Assembly: GCA_964525935.1 (NCBI GenBank)
Contig: CAZGJZ010000008.1
Span: 186,001-250,000 of the forward strand
Reading direction: 5' to 3'
Source: UBA2377 sp964525935
GTDB taxonomy: Bacteria > Verrucomicrobiota > Verrucomicrobiia > Opitutales > Opitutaceae
Length of the DNA stretch: 64,000 nucleotides
This document shows positions 53,603 through 61,496 of this stretch, in pieces. The number at the start of each line of letters is the position of its first letter. Within the stretch, counting starts at the first letter, position 1. A program made the translations under genes and the position numbers. The notes beneath the pieces were generated by a model that saw only the letters and a list, made by a program, of their open reading frames with translations, was not told where the DNA came from and searched no databases.

Positions 53603-54762
53603 GGTGTCGCCTCCGTCCCGGTGCTTTCCACCGCCGCCAGCGCGCCAGCCTTAAACACGGCCGTAAGTTGAAAAGTCGTCGTGCCATCCCGGAGCCGCAC
53701 ATCGCGGATTTCCGCGCTCTCCAACACCGTGAGCCCGCGCAAGGCCGTCTCATAGGCACCAACACTCGTGGCGTTGCCAGTCTGGGCCTCGATCTCCAGT
53801 GTGTTCAGGCCACTCGTGACACACCGCGTAAACTGGATGGACGGCGGGCGCGCCTGATTCACCGCCGCGATCATCTCCAGCGGCCGCAACTGACGTTGTC
53901 CCATCTCCTCAATGCGCGCGCTGAGGGCCTGCGCGGTCTCAATCTTCGTCACTTCGCCCGCCACTTGTTCCTGCACCGTCCGCTGCTTTTTCAGAAATAG
54001 CCCGCCCGCAACCAGGGCACCTTCCAGCACCAGCGATATCACGATCCCGGCTGCCACCGCGATGAACGCACCCCACAGCAGCCGGTCGCGCCGCAGGCTT
54101 TGCTTGCGTGCCGACAGCACCGCTTTGTCGCGCACGTCCATGCCCTCCAGCGCCGCCGGATCGAGCGTCGTCACCAACGTGCGTGCCGAATTGATTGCCT
54201 TAACCTGCAGCTCAAGACCCTGACCCTTCCGGCCGGGTTTGATTTCCACCGGGCCGGAAAATTCCTCGAGTTCCCATTTTTGCCCTGGCAAGCGCCGGCC
54301 GACTTCCGTGAGCAAAGCCGCCCGGCTCGTTTTTTCATCCGCAGGTCCGCCCTGACGCGCGAGCAGGAGCACCGGCAACGGCCCGCTGCCATCCCAAGCC
54401 GCCACGGTGAGCCTCTCGCCATCGCGCCAAAGTCGCAAACGTCCGGCCCCGGGCGCCTCGCCCAGCAATGCCGCAAATGCGGGCAACACCACCTGCGCCT
54501 CCGCCCAGCCTTCCGTTGGGAAAATTCGCCGGTGCGAGGCAAACACGAGCGCCGTGCGTCGATCACTCGTCGCCAGAAATCCGTGGTAAAGTTGTTCCAA
54601 GGCAAAGGGAGCTCCGGCTTCGAGCGCGAGCTCGGCCTGGCTGGCCGCATCTGCTCCCGCATCGAGCGCGATGCGCCGCACGTAAAACTGTTCGGAAGGC
54701 AGGCACACGACGTCGGTCGACGTCAGGCGGGCGGACTTGGATGATTGGGCGGATTTGTTCAA
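53599..54762 (-). CDS. GspL-like type II secretion platform protein
   Basis: A 387-residue bitopic protein. Residues 1-~215 are a degenerate actin-like cytoplasmic domain (FYVRRIALDAGADAASQAEL; ALVFASHRRIFP), followed by a membrane helix (AFIAVAAGIVISLVLEGALV, about 232-252), a coiled coil and a ferredoxin-like periplasmic end (FQLTAVFKAG). This is the PilM-plus-PilN layout of GspL, which recruits GspE. It overlaps both the GspK gene (54759-54762) and the GspM-like gene by four bases. Family assignment rests on topology and context. Confidence 0.7.
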   Translation of the reverse strand: MNKSAQSSKSARLTSTDVVCLPSEQFYVRRIALDAGADAASQAELALEAGAPFALEQLYHGFLATSDRRTALVFASHRRIFPTEGWAEAQVVLPAFAALLGEAPGAGRLRLWRDGERLTVAAWDGSGPLPVLLLARQGGPADEKTSRAALLTEVGRRLPGQKWELEEFSGPVEIKPGRKGQGLELQVKAINSARTLVTTLDPAALEGMDVRDKAVLSARKQSLRRDRLLWGAFIAVAAGIVISLVLEGALVAGGLFLKKQRTVQEQVAGEVTKIETAQALSARIEEMGQRQLRPLEMIAAVNQARPPSIQFTRCVTSGLNTLEIEAQTGNATSVGAYETALRGLTVLESAEIRDVRLRDGTTTFQLTAVFKAGALAAVESTGTEATP

Positions 54763-55859
54763 GGGGTGAGTGCCGGGGGCTCCGGCGCTTCAATATCCTC
54801 GCGAATCTCCAACACTGTGAAGGGGTAGTCCAATCTTTTGCGTTCAGTCGGTTGCGGTGCTGCACCCGTCGTTGGCGTCGTTTGGGGATTGGCCCGGGGC
54901 GTGACGGCCCTCGCTCCGCCCGTCGTAGGCGCCACGACCGTCGTGAGGCGAAACGCAATGCCGCCCTGCCGCACCGTGACATTAATGCGTAGCGCGGCAA
55001 TTTCCGTGCTAAACTTGTCCGCTGGCGCGGCCGAGCCGACCACGGTAGCCGCTTCGGTCATTGATCGGAAATAGTTATCCTCATCTGGTCGACGCGGCCG
55101 GGCGCGATAGTTTTCAAGCGCACCAGCCTCGCTCACATTCAGGCCCAGCGTGACCAGCGCACCGCTCGTCGCGGTATTGAGGTTCGTCCGCGGAAACGCA
55201 TGCAGCGAAAAATCCCGCATAAACGTCCGCAGCACGTCGGTCGGGCGACCGAATTCATCAAAGAAAACGTGGCGATTCATCTCGACCGCCGCCAGTTCCT
55301 GCCACGAGCGCAGCGCCCGGTGAGCCGGTTTGTAGGGCGGCTCACTGCTCTCGTAGTCCGGCGCGTCGAGATCCCGGGCCTCGTCGGCCGCTCCTTCGCG
55401 CATCCAAGCCAGTAACGCATTGGCCATTCGCTCGGCGTCGGCCTGATTTTCGCCTGCCGCTTCCAGCGCCGTTTGCAACGTGACCGCATCCGCCTGCGGC
55501 AGCGATATCCGGCCCGACTCGTCTTCAAACCCGACTTCGACCTCGCGGCCCGCCGACGGCACATAGCCGCTCTCGGTCAGCGCCCGCGGCCAATTTTCAT
55601 CGGGACTGTGCAACGCCTTTTCCTCCGTCTGTTGCGCCGCCAGCACCGCTAGCATCGATTCCAGTGCGGAATATCCCTCAGCCCGAAGTTCGCGACGCTC
55701 CGCCGCACGCGCATCCGCCAACAGTTCCGTCCCCGTGCGCCGGATAAATGCCGCCAACAAAAACGCCGCCAACAATAGCGTCACCAACACGAGCACAATC
55801 ACCGCGCCACGCTGCGAGCGCCACTGGCCTTCCGATAATTTAAGTGCAGGGGCTCGCAT
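54759..55859 (-). CDS. gspK: Type II secretion minor pseudopilin GspK
   Basis: A 366-residue minor pseudopilin, much larger than the others as is normal for GspK. The prepilin-type N-terminus is QRGAVIVLVLVTLLLAAFLL: a Gly before the hydrophobic helix and no Glu at +5, as usual in GspK. The GspK domain follows (DESGRISLPQADAVTLQTAL, LLAWMREGAADEARDLD, FPRTNLNTATSGALVTLGLN with the typical helix-hairpin-helix-like part). It caps the pseudopilus tip with GspI and GspJ. ATG at 55859 is chosen over 55967, which would bury the leader. It is 2 bases after gspJ. Confidence 0.85.
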   Translation of the reverse strand: MRAPALKLSEGQWRSQRGAVIVLVLVTLLLAAFLLAAFIRRTGTELLADARAAERRELRAEGYSALESMLAVLAAQQTEEKALHSPDENWPRALTESGYVPSAGREVEVGFEDESGRISLPQADAVTLQTALEAAGENQADAERMANALLAWMREGAADEARDLDAPDYESSEPPYKPAHRALRSWQELAAVEMNRHVFFDEFGRPTDVLRTFMRDFSLHAFPRTNLNTATSGALVTLGLNVSEAGALENYRARPRRPDEDNYFRSMTEAATVVGSAAPADKFSTEIAALRINVTVRQGGIAFRLTTVVAPTTGGARAVTPRANPQTTPTTGAAPQPTERKRLDYPFTVLEIREDIEAPEPPALTP

Positions 55860-55861
55860 GA

Positions 55862-56512
55862 TCAAAAATGCGGCAGCGGTCCCGGTGCCGCGGGTAGCAT
55901 CACCGTCGTTTCCGCCTTCAAGGTGCCATGCTCGAAACGCAGCTGCAGCCGTGTTGGTAATTTCCACTCGCCAGCGGGCGCGCGCTGCAAGGCATCAAAG
56001 CTGCGCCAGGTGCCGGCATCGGCGTCGAGATAGTCGTAGGTCACCGATTTCACAAAAGGCGTCATCACCCACGCCCGCGGTTTGGCGTCGTCGAATTTTT
56101 CCTCCAGCCGCGATTGCCAATAAAGCACGAGTCCGCGGTCCGGCTCCACCACGAGCGAGCACACGACCTCCGGCAGCGCCGGACCATTCCACCGCAAGCG
56201 CGGGCTGCCTCCCGACAACTCAAAGCTCAACGGAGTTTCGCTCCGACCACTCTCAAGATGAATTTCCCGGGTGAACAGCACCGGGTCGGCCGCCAGGGGT
56301 GGCAAGGATGCTGCCCGCGTCATCTCCTCGACCTCACGCGTGACGGCCCGCACATGCTGCTCAAATAGCCGCCGCTCAGCTCCCTGACCCCAGATTTCGG
56401 CCATCGAGAACACGAAAAAATTGAGCGCCAGCAACAGGCCGCCAAGCAGCGCCGCCGCGAGCAGCGTCTCGATCATCGTAAACCCGCGGCGATTTGACGG
56501 CATCGCACGCAT
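55862..56512 (-). CDS. gspJ: Type II secretion minor pseudopilin GspJ
   Basis: A 216-residue pseudopilin. The leader RRGFTMIETLLAAALLGGLL has the cleavage Gly, Phe+1 and Glu+5. The beta-rich body contains VREVEEMTRAAS-like helix extension, WNGPALPEVVCSLVVEPDRG and FVKSVTYDYLDADAGTWRSF, consistent with GspJ. ATG at 56512 is preferred since it overlaps the gspI stop by one base (TGATG), giving coupled translation; an in-frame ATG at 56545 lies inside gspI. Confidence 0.85.
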   Translation of the reverse strand: MRAMPSNRRGFTMIETLLAAALLGGLLLALNFFVFSMAEIWGQGAERRLFEQHVRAVTREVEEMTRAASLPPLAADPVLFTREIHLESGRSETPLSFELSGGSPRLRWNGPALPEVVCSLVVEPDRGLVLYWQSRLEEKFDDAKPRAWVMTPFVKSVTYDYLDADAGTWRSFDALQRAPAGEWKLPTRLQLRFEHGTLKAETTVMLPAAPGPLPHF

Positions 56513-56979
56513 CAACGTTTCTCCTTTTCGCGCAATTTGGTCCACTCGCCACGCAGTTGTTCGCGTTTGCCTTCATCCGACCAAGTCGGCCGTAGCAGCA
56601 TGCTGGTCTGCTCAAACTCCTCGGCATCCTTCGCCGTGCCGCCGGTGATTTGGCCGCGAATCACGACCTTAAACAAATCCGGCACCGCCGCCTCTTCGAT
56701 TACGGCCTCCCAGCGTAATTGACGTCCATCCGGCAGCGCCAGCTGGCCACCTTCCTCGACCTTGCCCCGCTCCGGTTCATTGAAAACGACCTCACGCAAG
56801 TAATCCATGCCGCTTCCTTTGCTGGCGCGCTGAGCCACGGCAGCGTGCGCCCCAAGCGTGTTCACATAAGCGGCACCGAGCACAACCGCCGCCATCGCCA
56901 AAATGGCGATGCCCACCAGCACCTCCAGCAGGGTAAATCCATGGCGGCAGGAAGCGGAACGATATGCAGGGAATTGCAT
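56512..56979 (-). CDS. gspI: Type II secretion minor pseudopilin GspI
   Basis: A 155-residue pseudopilin with the prepilin leader RHGFTLLEVLVGIAILAMAA (Gly-1, Phe+1, Glu+5). The body is short with a C-terminal, highly charged tail (GEWTKLREKEKR). Size and place between gspH and gspJ fit GspI, which starts the tip complex. It follows gspH by 3 bases. Confidence 0.82.
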   Translation of the reverse strand: MQFPAYRSASCRHGFTLLEVLVGIAILAMAAVVLGAAYVNTLGAHAAVAQRASKGSGMDYLREVVFNEPERGKVEEGGQLALPDGRQLRWEAVIEEAAVPDLFKVVIRGQITGGTAKDAEEFEQTSMLLRPTWSDEGKREQLRGEWTKLREKEKR

Positions 56980-56982
56980 AAA

Positions 56983-57507
56983 TCAGCGTCTGGCCACCAC
57001 GGGGCTCAGCGCACAGGTCCAGGGATCAGCGACCAGCAATCGCGGCGACTCCTTTTCTTCCTGCACGCGCACGCGGAATGGATCGCACGTGCCGTCCGAA
57101 AAAAAGCGCACCCGCGTCTGTTCGCTCACTTCGGTCATCTGTCCGCCGAGCAGGACAACGTTGCCCGTCTCGGGCGGCAGCAACTCCAGCTTCACGCCCG
57201 CGGGCAACGTCTCAGGCTGCTTGAGCGCGGCGTCCCACTGAAACCGGCGCTCTTTCGCATCAAAGCGCACCTCCACCGTGCGCCCCGACTCCAGCGCCGC
57301 ACCGCGCGCCGCCAGCATGGTCTCCGTGACAATCTGCTCCGGGCCACGACTGTCGATTTCCCGCAACATGGAATTCACCCCAGGGATGAAGAGGACCGCA
57401 AACAGCGTCATCATCGCCAGCACGAGCAGCACCTCCACCAACGTGAAACCACGGGCCACCCGCCCATGGTCAGTCCGCACGCAAGTCAGCGGGATGAGCA
57501 GGCGCAC
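56983..57507 (-). CDS. gspH: Type II secretion minor pseudopilin GspH
   Basis: A 174-residue pseudopilin with leader ARGFTLVEVLLVLAMMTLFA and a beta-rich body (RGAALESGRTVEVRFDAKER; TRVRFFSDGTCDPFRVRV) matching GspH, in particular the F-x-x-DG motif near the end. An in-frame start slightly downstream cannot be excluded: the ~19-residue cytoplasmic leader is longer than usual. It is 6 bases behind gspG. Confidence 0.82.
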   Translation of the reverse strand: MRLLIPLTCVRTDHGRVARGFTLVEVLLVLAMMTLFAVLFIPGVNSMLREIDSRGPEQIVTETMLAARGAALESGRTVEVRFDAKERRFQWDAALKQPETLPAGVKLELLPPETGNVVLLGGQMTEVSEQTRVRFFSDGTCDPFRVRVQEEKESPRLLVADPWTCALSPVVARR

Positions 57508-57513
57508 GACGGG

Positions 57514-57939
57514 TCACCAATTCCCGATATCATCTTCCGTGCCGTCCGATTTATCCGGCCCGACCGAGTAGAGATCGTAACCGCCCTTGTTCTTTGTGCC
57601 CGGAAACCGGTAGCGGTAAGGCTCGCCCCACGGATCATTCGGCACTTTCCCACCGGGCGATTCGATATACGGACCGCGCCAGCGCTCGCCTTTGCTGCCG
57701 GGTGCCGTGATGAGCGCCGCAATGCCTTCGCTCGTCGTCGGGTAATCACCCAGATCGATCTTGTAACGCACGAGCGAGGTTTTGAGAGAATCGCGGACGA
57801 AGACGCGCGCGACCGCCTCCTGGCTTTGGCCAAAGATTTTGTCGCTATTACTGATCGCGAGGCCCGCGAGCAGGCCGATGATCGCGAGCGTCACGAGGAT
57901 TTCGAGCAGGGTAAATGCGGACAGGCGATTGGGGGACAT
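57514..57939 (-). CDS. gspG: Type II secretion major pseudopilin GspG
   Basis: A 141-residue major pseudopilin. The short leader MSPNRLSA is followed by FTLLEILVTLAIIGLLAGLA; the C-terminal half has the GspG hallmarks KIDLGDYPTTSEGIAALITA, WRGPYIESPGGKVPNDPWG and YDLYSVGPDKSDGTEDDIGN (calcium-binding loop). Unusually, the residue before the cleavage site is Ala instead of Gly, although Phe+1 and Glu+5 are kept. It is the second gene of the minus-strand half, 4 bases behind the GspC-like gene. Confidence 0.92.
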   Translation of the reverse strand: MSPNRLSAFTLLEILVTLAIIGLLAGLAISNSDKIFGQSQEAVARVFVRDSLKTSLVRYKIDLGDYPTTSEGIAALITAPGSKGERWRGPYIESPGGKVPNDPWGEPYRYRFPGTKNKGGYDLYSVGPDKSDGTEDDIGNW

Positions 57940-57943
57940 AGAA

Positions 57944-58498
57944 TTATTGGGTTTTAACCGGTGCAGCGGATGGCGCCACTTGCTGCCGCATCGCCCGGCG
58001 ACGACGGACTTCCGCCGCCACGGCGGCGAGGCGGTTGGCTTCCTCGGAGGAATTCGCTGCCACCGCGGGCGCGGGACCGGATGGGATGGGATTAGCGTTG
58101 GCCGGACGGGTCGGATCAGGCACCGAGGCGATTACGGGAGCCTTCTTGAGCGCGAGAGTCAGGTTGCGGCCCCTGTAATCGACGCTGATGGTCTGTTTTT
58201 CGGTATCATAGTTCCGCACCGTATAAGGTTGGCCGCTCTCATTGAGTGTCACCCAGCGCGAACCGCGCGTCGCAGGATCAAACACGCTGAAAAAAAATTC
58301 GCCCTGATCGGCAAATGCTCCACGGAATTCCAAGACCGCCGCATCCGTCGCCGCAGCGGCAGCGGCGCCTTGGATGGGGGCAAAGGGCGAATTAGCCGCC
58401 AGTGACTCAAGTTGACCACCCTTCAGTGATGCCCCTGCCCCGACCAGCAAAGCTACGGCTGTGAGTCTGATCGCAGAGTTGGAACGTGTCTGAAACAT
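57944..58498 (-). CDS. Putative GspC-like protein, first gene of the pseudopilin operon
   Basis: A 184-residue protein with an N-terminal hydrophobic segment (AIRLTAVALLVGAGASLKGG) that could be a signal or anchor. The central part (SPFAPIQG, then VLEFRGAFADQGEFFFSVFD and YTVRNYDTEKQTISVDYRGR) has the strand pattern of the homology region by which GspC or PilP binds a secretin. A long disordered Pro/Ala tail with RRRRAMRQQ ends it. No PDZ domain. It stands where gspC would be expected, 4 bases before gspG; I have no firm sequence-level match. Confidence 0.5.
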   Translation of the reverse strand: MFQTRSNSAIRLTAVALLVGAGASLKGGQLESLAANSPFAPIQGAAAAAATDAAVLEFRGAFADQGEFFFSVFDPATRGSRWVTLNESGQPYTVRNYDTEKQTISVDYRGRNLTLALKKAPVIASVPDPTRPANANPIPSGPAPAVAANSSEEANRLAAVAAEVRRRRAMRQQVAPSAAPVKTQ

Positions 58499-58692
58499 GC
58501 GGATTTAGGTTAGTTTGTAAGCGTAGACCGTTAAGCCAATCGGAAATAACGAGGAAATGGGGCCCATACAGCCGATTGCAATCCCACCCATGCGACGCGC
58601 ACTGAGTTAAAGGTGAGCATATTCCAAATGACCAAGCCTGTGGCTTGTTTGTTTCAACGCGACCGGCTAGCTTCGCTGCACTTTACCTCACC

Positions 58693-60651
58693 ATGGACAA
58701 TCCCGCCGCCGTTCCACCGGGTCGCATCAAGCTCATCCCCTATTTCCGCATCATCTGGGGCGCCAAGGAAGTAATACGCGGCAACTGGTATCTCGGCCTC
58801 ATCGGCCTGCACACCAAAGGTTACCCGCGGGAGCTTTGGATATACCTCAGCATGCGCGGATTTCTCCGCTGGAGCGCTGGCACCTTGATCGTCACTTACT
58901 TCGCCGGTGCCGCCGCCTTGGCGTGGTTTTACGGTCGCAATCCCTACAACCAAATTACCTATACGGATCTCATCTTGCCCACGCGTTGGTCGGAACTCCG
59001 GACGATGCGCGGCCAAGCCAACATCGACGAAGGCCTGGCCAAACTGAAAGCCAAGCAATACGGCGCCGCCTTCATGCTCCTCAACCAAGGCATGGCCCGA
59101 AAGCCCGATAATATTTCAGCCCGGCTCGTCGTCGCGCAGATGTATACGAGCATGGGCTATCTCAACCGCGCCATGCAGGTTTATCGCGACGGCCTGCCCT
59201 ACGCCGGCGAGCAGCGCCGGTTCATTGCCGCCGCCATCCAATTAGCCGAATACATGGAGGACTACGAACTCGTGCTAGCCTTGGTCAAAGAAGCTGAAGC
59301 CGGCGTTCCGGCCAACTCACTCTCACTCCGCACCCTACTTCAGGAGAAACGCATCCTCTCCTACGAAAAATTAGGTCGCTACGACGAGATCGAAGCCCTC
59401 TGGACCGCCAGTCAGACGAAGCCCACGATGCGACTCAACGCCGCCCATCTGCGTGCTCTCGCTGCCACCGGCAAAGCCGAAGAAGCTATCGCCGCCCTCG
59501 AAGCCAAACCCGACCAATATGGCCTTCTGCGTGAACCCTGGGAACTCCTACTAGAACTTTCTCAAAATGCTAAAAGCGATTTAAATGCCCGTCGGGCACT
59601 GGATGCCCTCATTGAATTGGAGCCAGTCCGCTATCGTTTTTACATCAAGCGGATCGCCTACCTAGTAGAAACAGGTGCAGTCCAAGAAGCCCAGTCACAG
59701 ATCGGCAGCTACTTTCTACGCTTTGGCGCGGATTCCGTCGCTGTGGTGATGTTGCTTAAGGGAATCGAGCCCTATCCGACGCGAGAAGCCGTCGACCGCG
59801 TTTGGAACGAAATCAGAGCCGCAGGACAGGTTGGACCGGCAGCTTACATGACCTATGTGCAAAATCTAATCCATTTAGGCGCCCTATACGAGGCTCAACA
59901 ACAGTATACATTGGCTCGTATAGAGATCGAACGCACACGCTACCGCGATGATGGCTGGGTTGAAGGCACCGGCAATTTGCTCGAACTTATGAAGGCCGAT
60001 TCTCCATCCGCCCGAAGCCTTTTGCGAAACTACGTTACGAGTAATCCCCTAAGTCCTGAAGCTTTCCGAATCCTGCTCGGCAATCTGTTACGAGTAGGCC
60101 GCACTGACGCGGCACGTGAAATGGCAATCTTAGCCCAAAATCGTTTCCCTGCGATCAGGAACCTACCCGCTGATGCCCTAGCTGTTTCCACTCCTATAAT
60201 AGCCGAATCCAATAATAAGCCAAGAGAGCCAAATGTCGTGCCCCTAATGGAAGCACGCGAGGAATTGGCCGCCTTAGAAGCGGCCATAACGGCAAATCAA
60301 TGGGAGAAGGCTCTTATCCACATCGTCAAAGTCGAGAAATCCCCATTGGGACGAGAAATGGCAGATCAATTATTATACCGACGGCTCATTATTCACGGAC
60401 ATCTTTCCAACCAAACTGAGCTCAGCTGGTATATGCGGCGCTTAATGTCATCAGGCCGCGTCGATCCATCACGGATTCGGGATTTGGCCAGTAATCTTTA
60501 TCGGCAAGCTCACATGGATAGCGCATTAACCATACTTCGGGAAGTCCTTCGTAGGTATCCCGACGCGAAATGGGCTACAGACCAACTCCATATCTGGAAT
60601 ACAGAAATCAAAGCAGCCGAACTAAAACCCGTGCCCCTAGACAGAGAATAG
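58693..60651 (+). CDS. TPR-repeat protein with N-terminal membrane helix, function unknown
   Basis: A 652-residue protein. A ~55-residue basic/aromatic N-terminus leads to one membrane helix (LIVTYFAGAAALAWFYG, about 76-92), then TPR-like helices over the rest (KAKQYGAAFMLLNQGMARKP; VAQMYTSMGYLNRAMQVYRD; LRALAATGKAEEAIAALEAK). The ATG at 58693 is chosen; the frame opens at 58645. Composition changes within the gene: the first ~290 codons are GC-rich like the neighbours, the rest is clearly richer in A/T with codons such as TTA, CTA and AAT. It may assist surface-protein assembly next to the PEP-CTERM gene, but that is conjecture. Confidence 0.75.
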   Translation: MDNPAAVPPGRIKLIPYFRIIWGAKEVIRGNWYLGLIGLHTKGYPRELWIYLSMRGFLRWSAGTLIVTYFAGAAALAWFYGRNPYNQITYTDLILPTRWSELRTMRGQANIDEGLAKLKAKQYGAAFMLLNQGMARKPDNISARLVVAQMYTSMGYLNRAMQVYRDGLPYAGEQRRFIAAAIQLAEYMEDYELVLALVKEAEAGVPANSLSLRTLLQEKRILSYEKLGRYDEIEALWTASQTKPTMRLNAAHLRALAATGKAEEAIAALEAKPDQYGLLREPWELLLELSQNAKSDLNARRALDALIELEPVRYRFYIKRIAYLVETGAVQEAQSQIGSYFLRFGADSVAVVMLLKGIEPYPTREAVDRVWNEIRAAGQVGPAAYMTYVQNLIHLGALYEAQQQYTLARIEIERTRYRDDGWVEGTGNLLELMKADSPSARSLLRNYVTSNPLSPEAFRILLGNLLRVGRTDAAREMAILAQNRFPAIRNLPADALAVSTPIIAESNNKPREPNVVPLMEAREELAALEAAITANQWEKALIHIVKVEKSPLGREMADQLLYRRLIIHGHLSNQTELSWYMRRLMSSGRVDPSRIRDLASNLYRQAHMDSALTILREVLRRYPDAKWATDQLHIWNTEIKAAELKPVPLDRE

Positions 60652-60812
60652 GAGTATCGAAGCCAGTATCTAGCAAAAACGCATCATCGCTAATCAGTGC
60701 TCGTTGAGAGCTTTACGCTTAGATTTTCGGAAGATCTCTCTAATAGTCTATCATACCCGCTCTCAATCAAGCAAAACCTAAAGACGACCCCGTTATAATA
60801 GTAACCATAAAT

Positions 60813-60837
60813 AAAAAGCCCCCAGATATTGGGGGCT
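60813..60837 (-). terminator. Intrinsic terminator after the PEP-CTERM gene (minus strand)
   Basis: On the minus strand AGCCCCC (plus 60831-60837) pairs with GGGGGCT (plus 60818-60824), then TTTTTATTT. It sits 31 bases after the stop at 60868. The rest of the 216-base gap between the two genes shows nothing else. Confidence 0.85.
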
Positions 60838-60867
60838 GGAAGTGTAAGATATCGAAGAATCTCACCC

Positions 60868-61464
60868 TCAGGCGCGTGCAACGCGGCGACGCCAAGCTAC
60901 AATTCCAAATACAAGAAAACCCGCAATCATCGCATACGTTGAAGGCTCCGGAACGGGAGCCGGTATCGCGGCAACTAGTGAGATATTATCAAATGTCATG
61001 CGAAAGGGAGTCGAACCAACGTTGCCTCCACCAATCGACCAGCTCGTGATATTCGAGATATCGATACTGCTAGTCCAAGAGATAGGGATATAGACGGTCG
61101 AAATTGAACTAGTGAATTCACCCGTGGGGGTGCTGAAAACTTCCGATTCCAAGAAGTCGTCCGAAAAACGCACTGTAAATGCTCCAGCCTGATTATTCGC
61201 ATCTACTGATGCAGTTACGGCGATAAAGTTATATCCAGTAGCGTTAATCAAGACACCAGTGGCACCCCAACCGTTATTTTCTCCACCAGTGACTACAATC
61301 GTGGAGGGAGTTTGCTGAACCTGGCCTTCCCAATTCGTGCCCGCGACTACACTTCCGGTTGCCGTGCCTTGGTTAAAATCATCGAAAGTTAAATCAACAG
61401 GAGCGGCGACGGCAGATAGCACTCCGAGACTTAAAACAATGGGAGCAAGGAAGCAGTTTTTCAT
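60868..61464 (-). CDS. PEP-CTERM sorting-domain protein
   Basis: A 198-residue exported protein: signal peptide MKNCFLAPIVLSLGVLSAVA, a beta-sandwich-like body (AGAFTVRFSDDFLESEVFST; PFRMTFDNISLVA), and a textbook PEP-CTERM tail VPEPSTYAMIAGFLVFGIVA followed by WRRRVARA. The tail is recognised by an exosortase, which is not in this window. The body looks like a carbohydrate-binding or discoidin-like fold; function unknown. The ATG at 61464 is certain from the signal peptide; the frame upstream overlaps the next gene. GC content is lower than in most of the window. Confidence 0.9.
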   Translation of the reverse strand: MKNCFLAPIVLSLGVLSAVAAPVDLTFDDFNQGTATGSVVAGTNWEGQVQQTPSTIVVTGGENNGWGATGVLINATGYNFIAVTASVDANNQAGAFTVRFSDDFLESEVFSTPTGEFTSSISTVYIPISWTSSIDISNITSWSIGGGNVGSTPFRMTFDNISLVAAIPAPVPEPSTYAMIAGFLVFGIVAWRRRVARA

Positions 61465-61496
61465 GGTATAGAAAATACGTTCAAGAACATCAGGGA

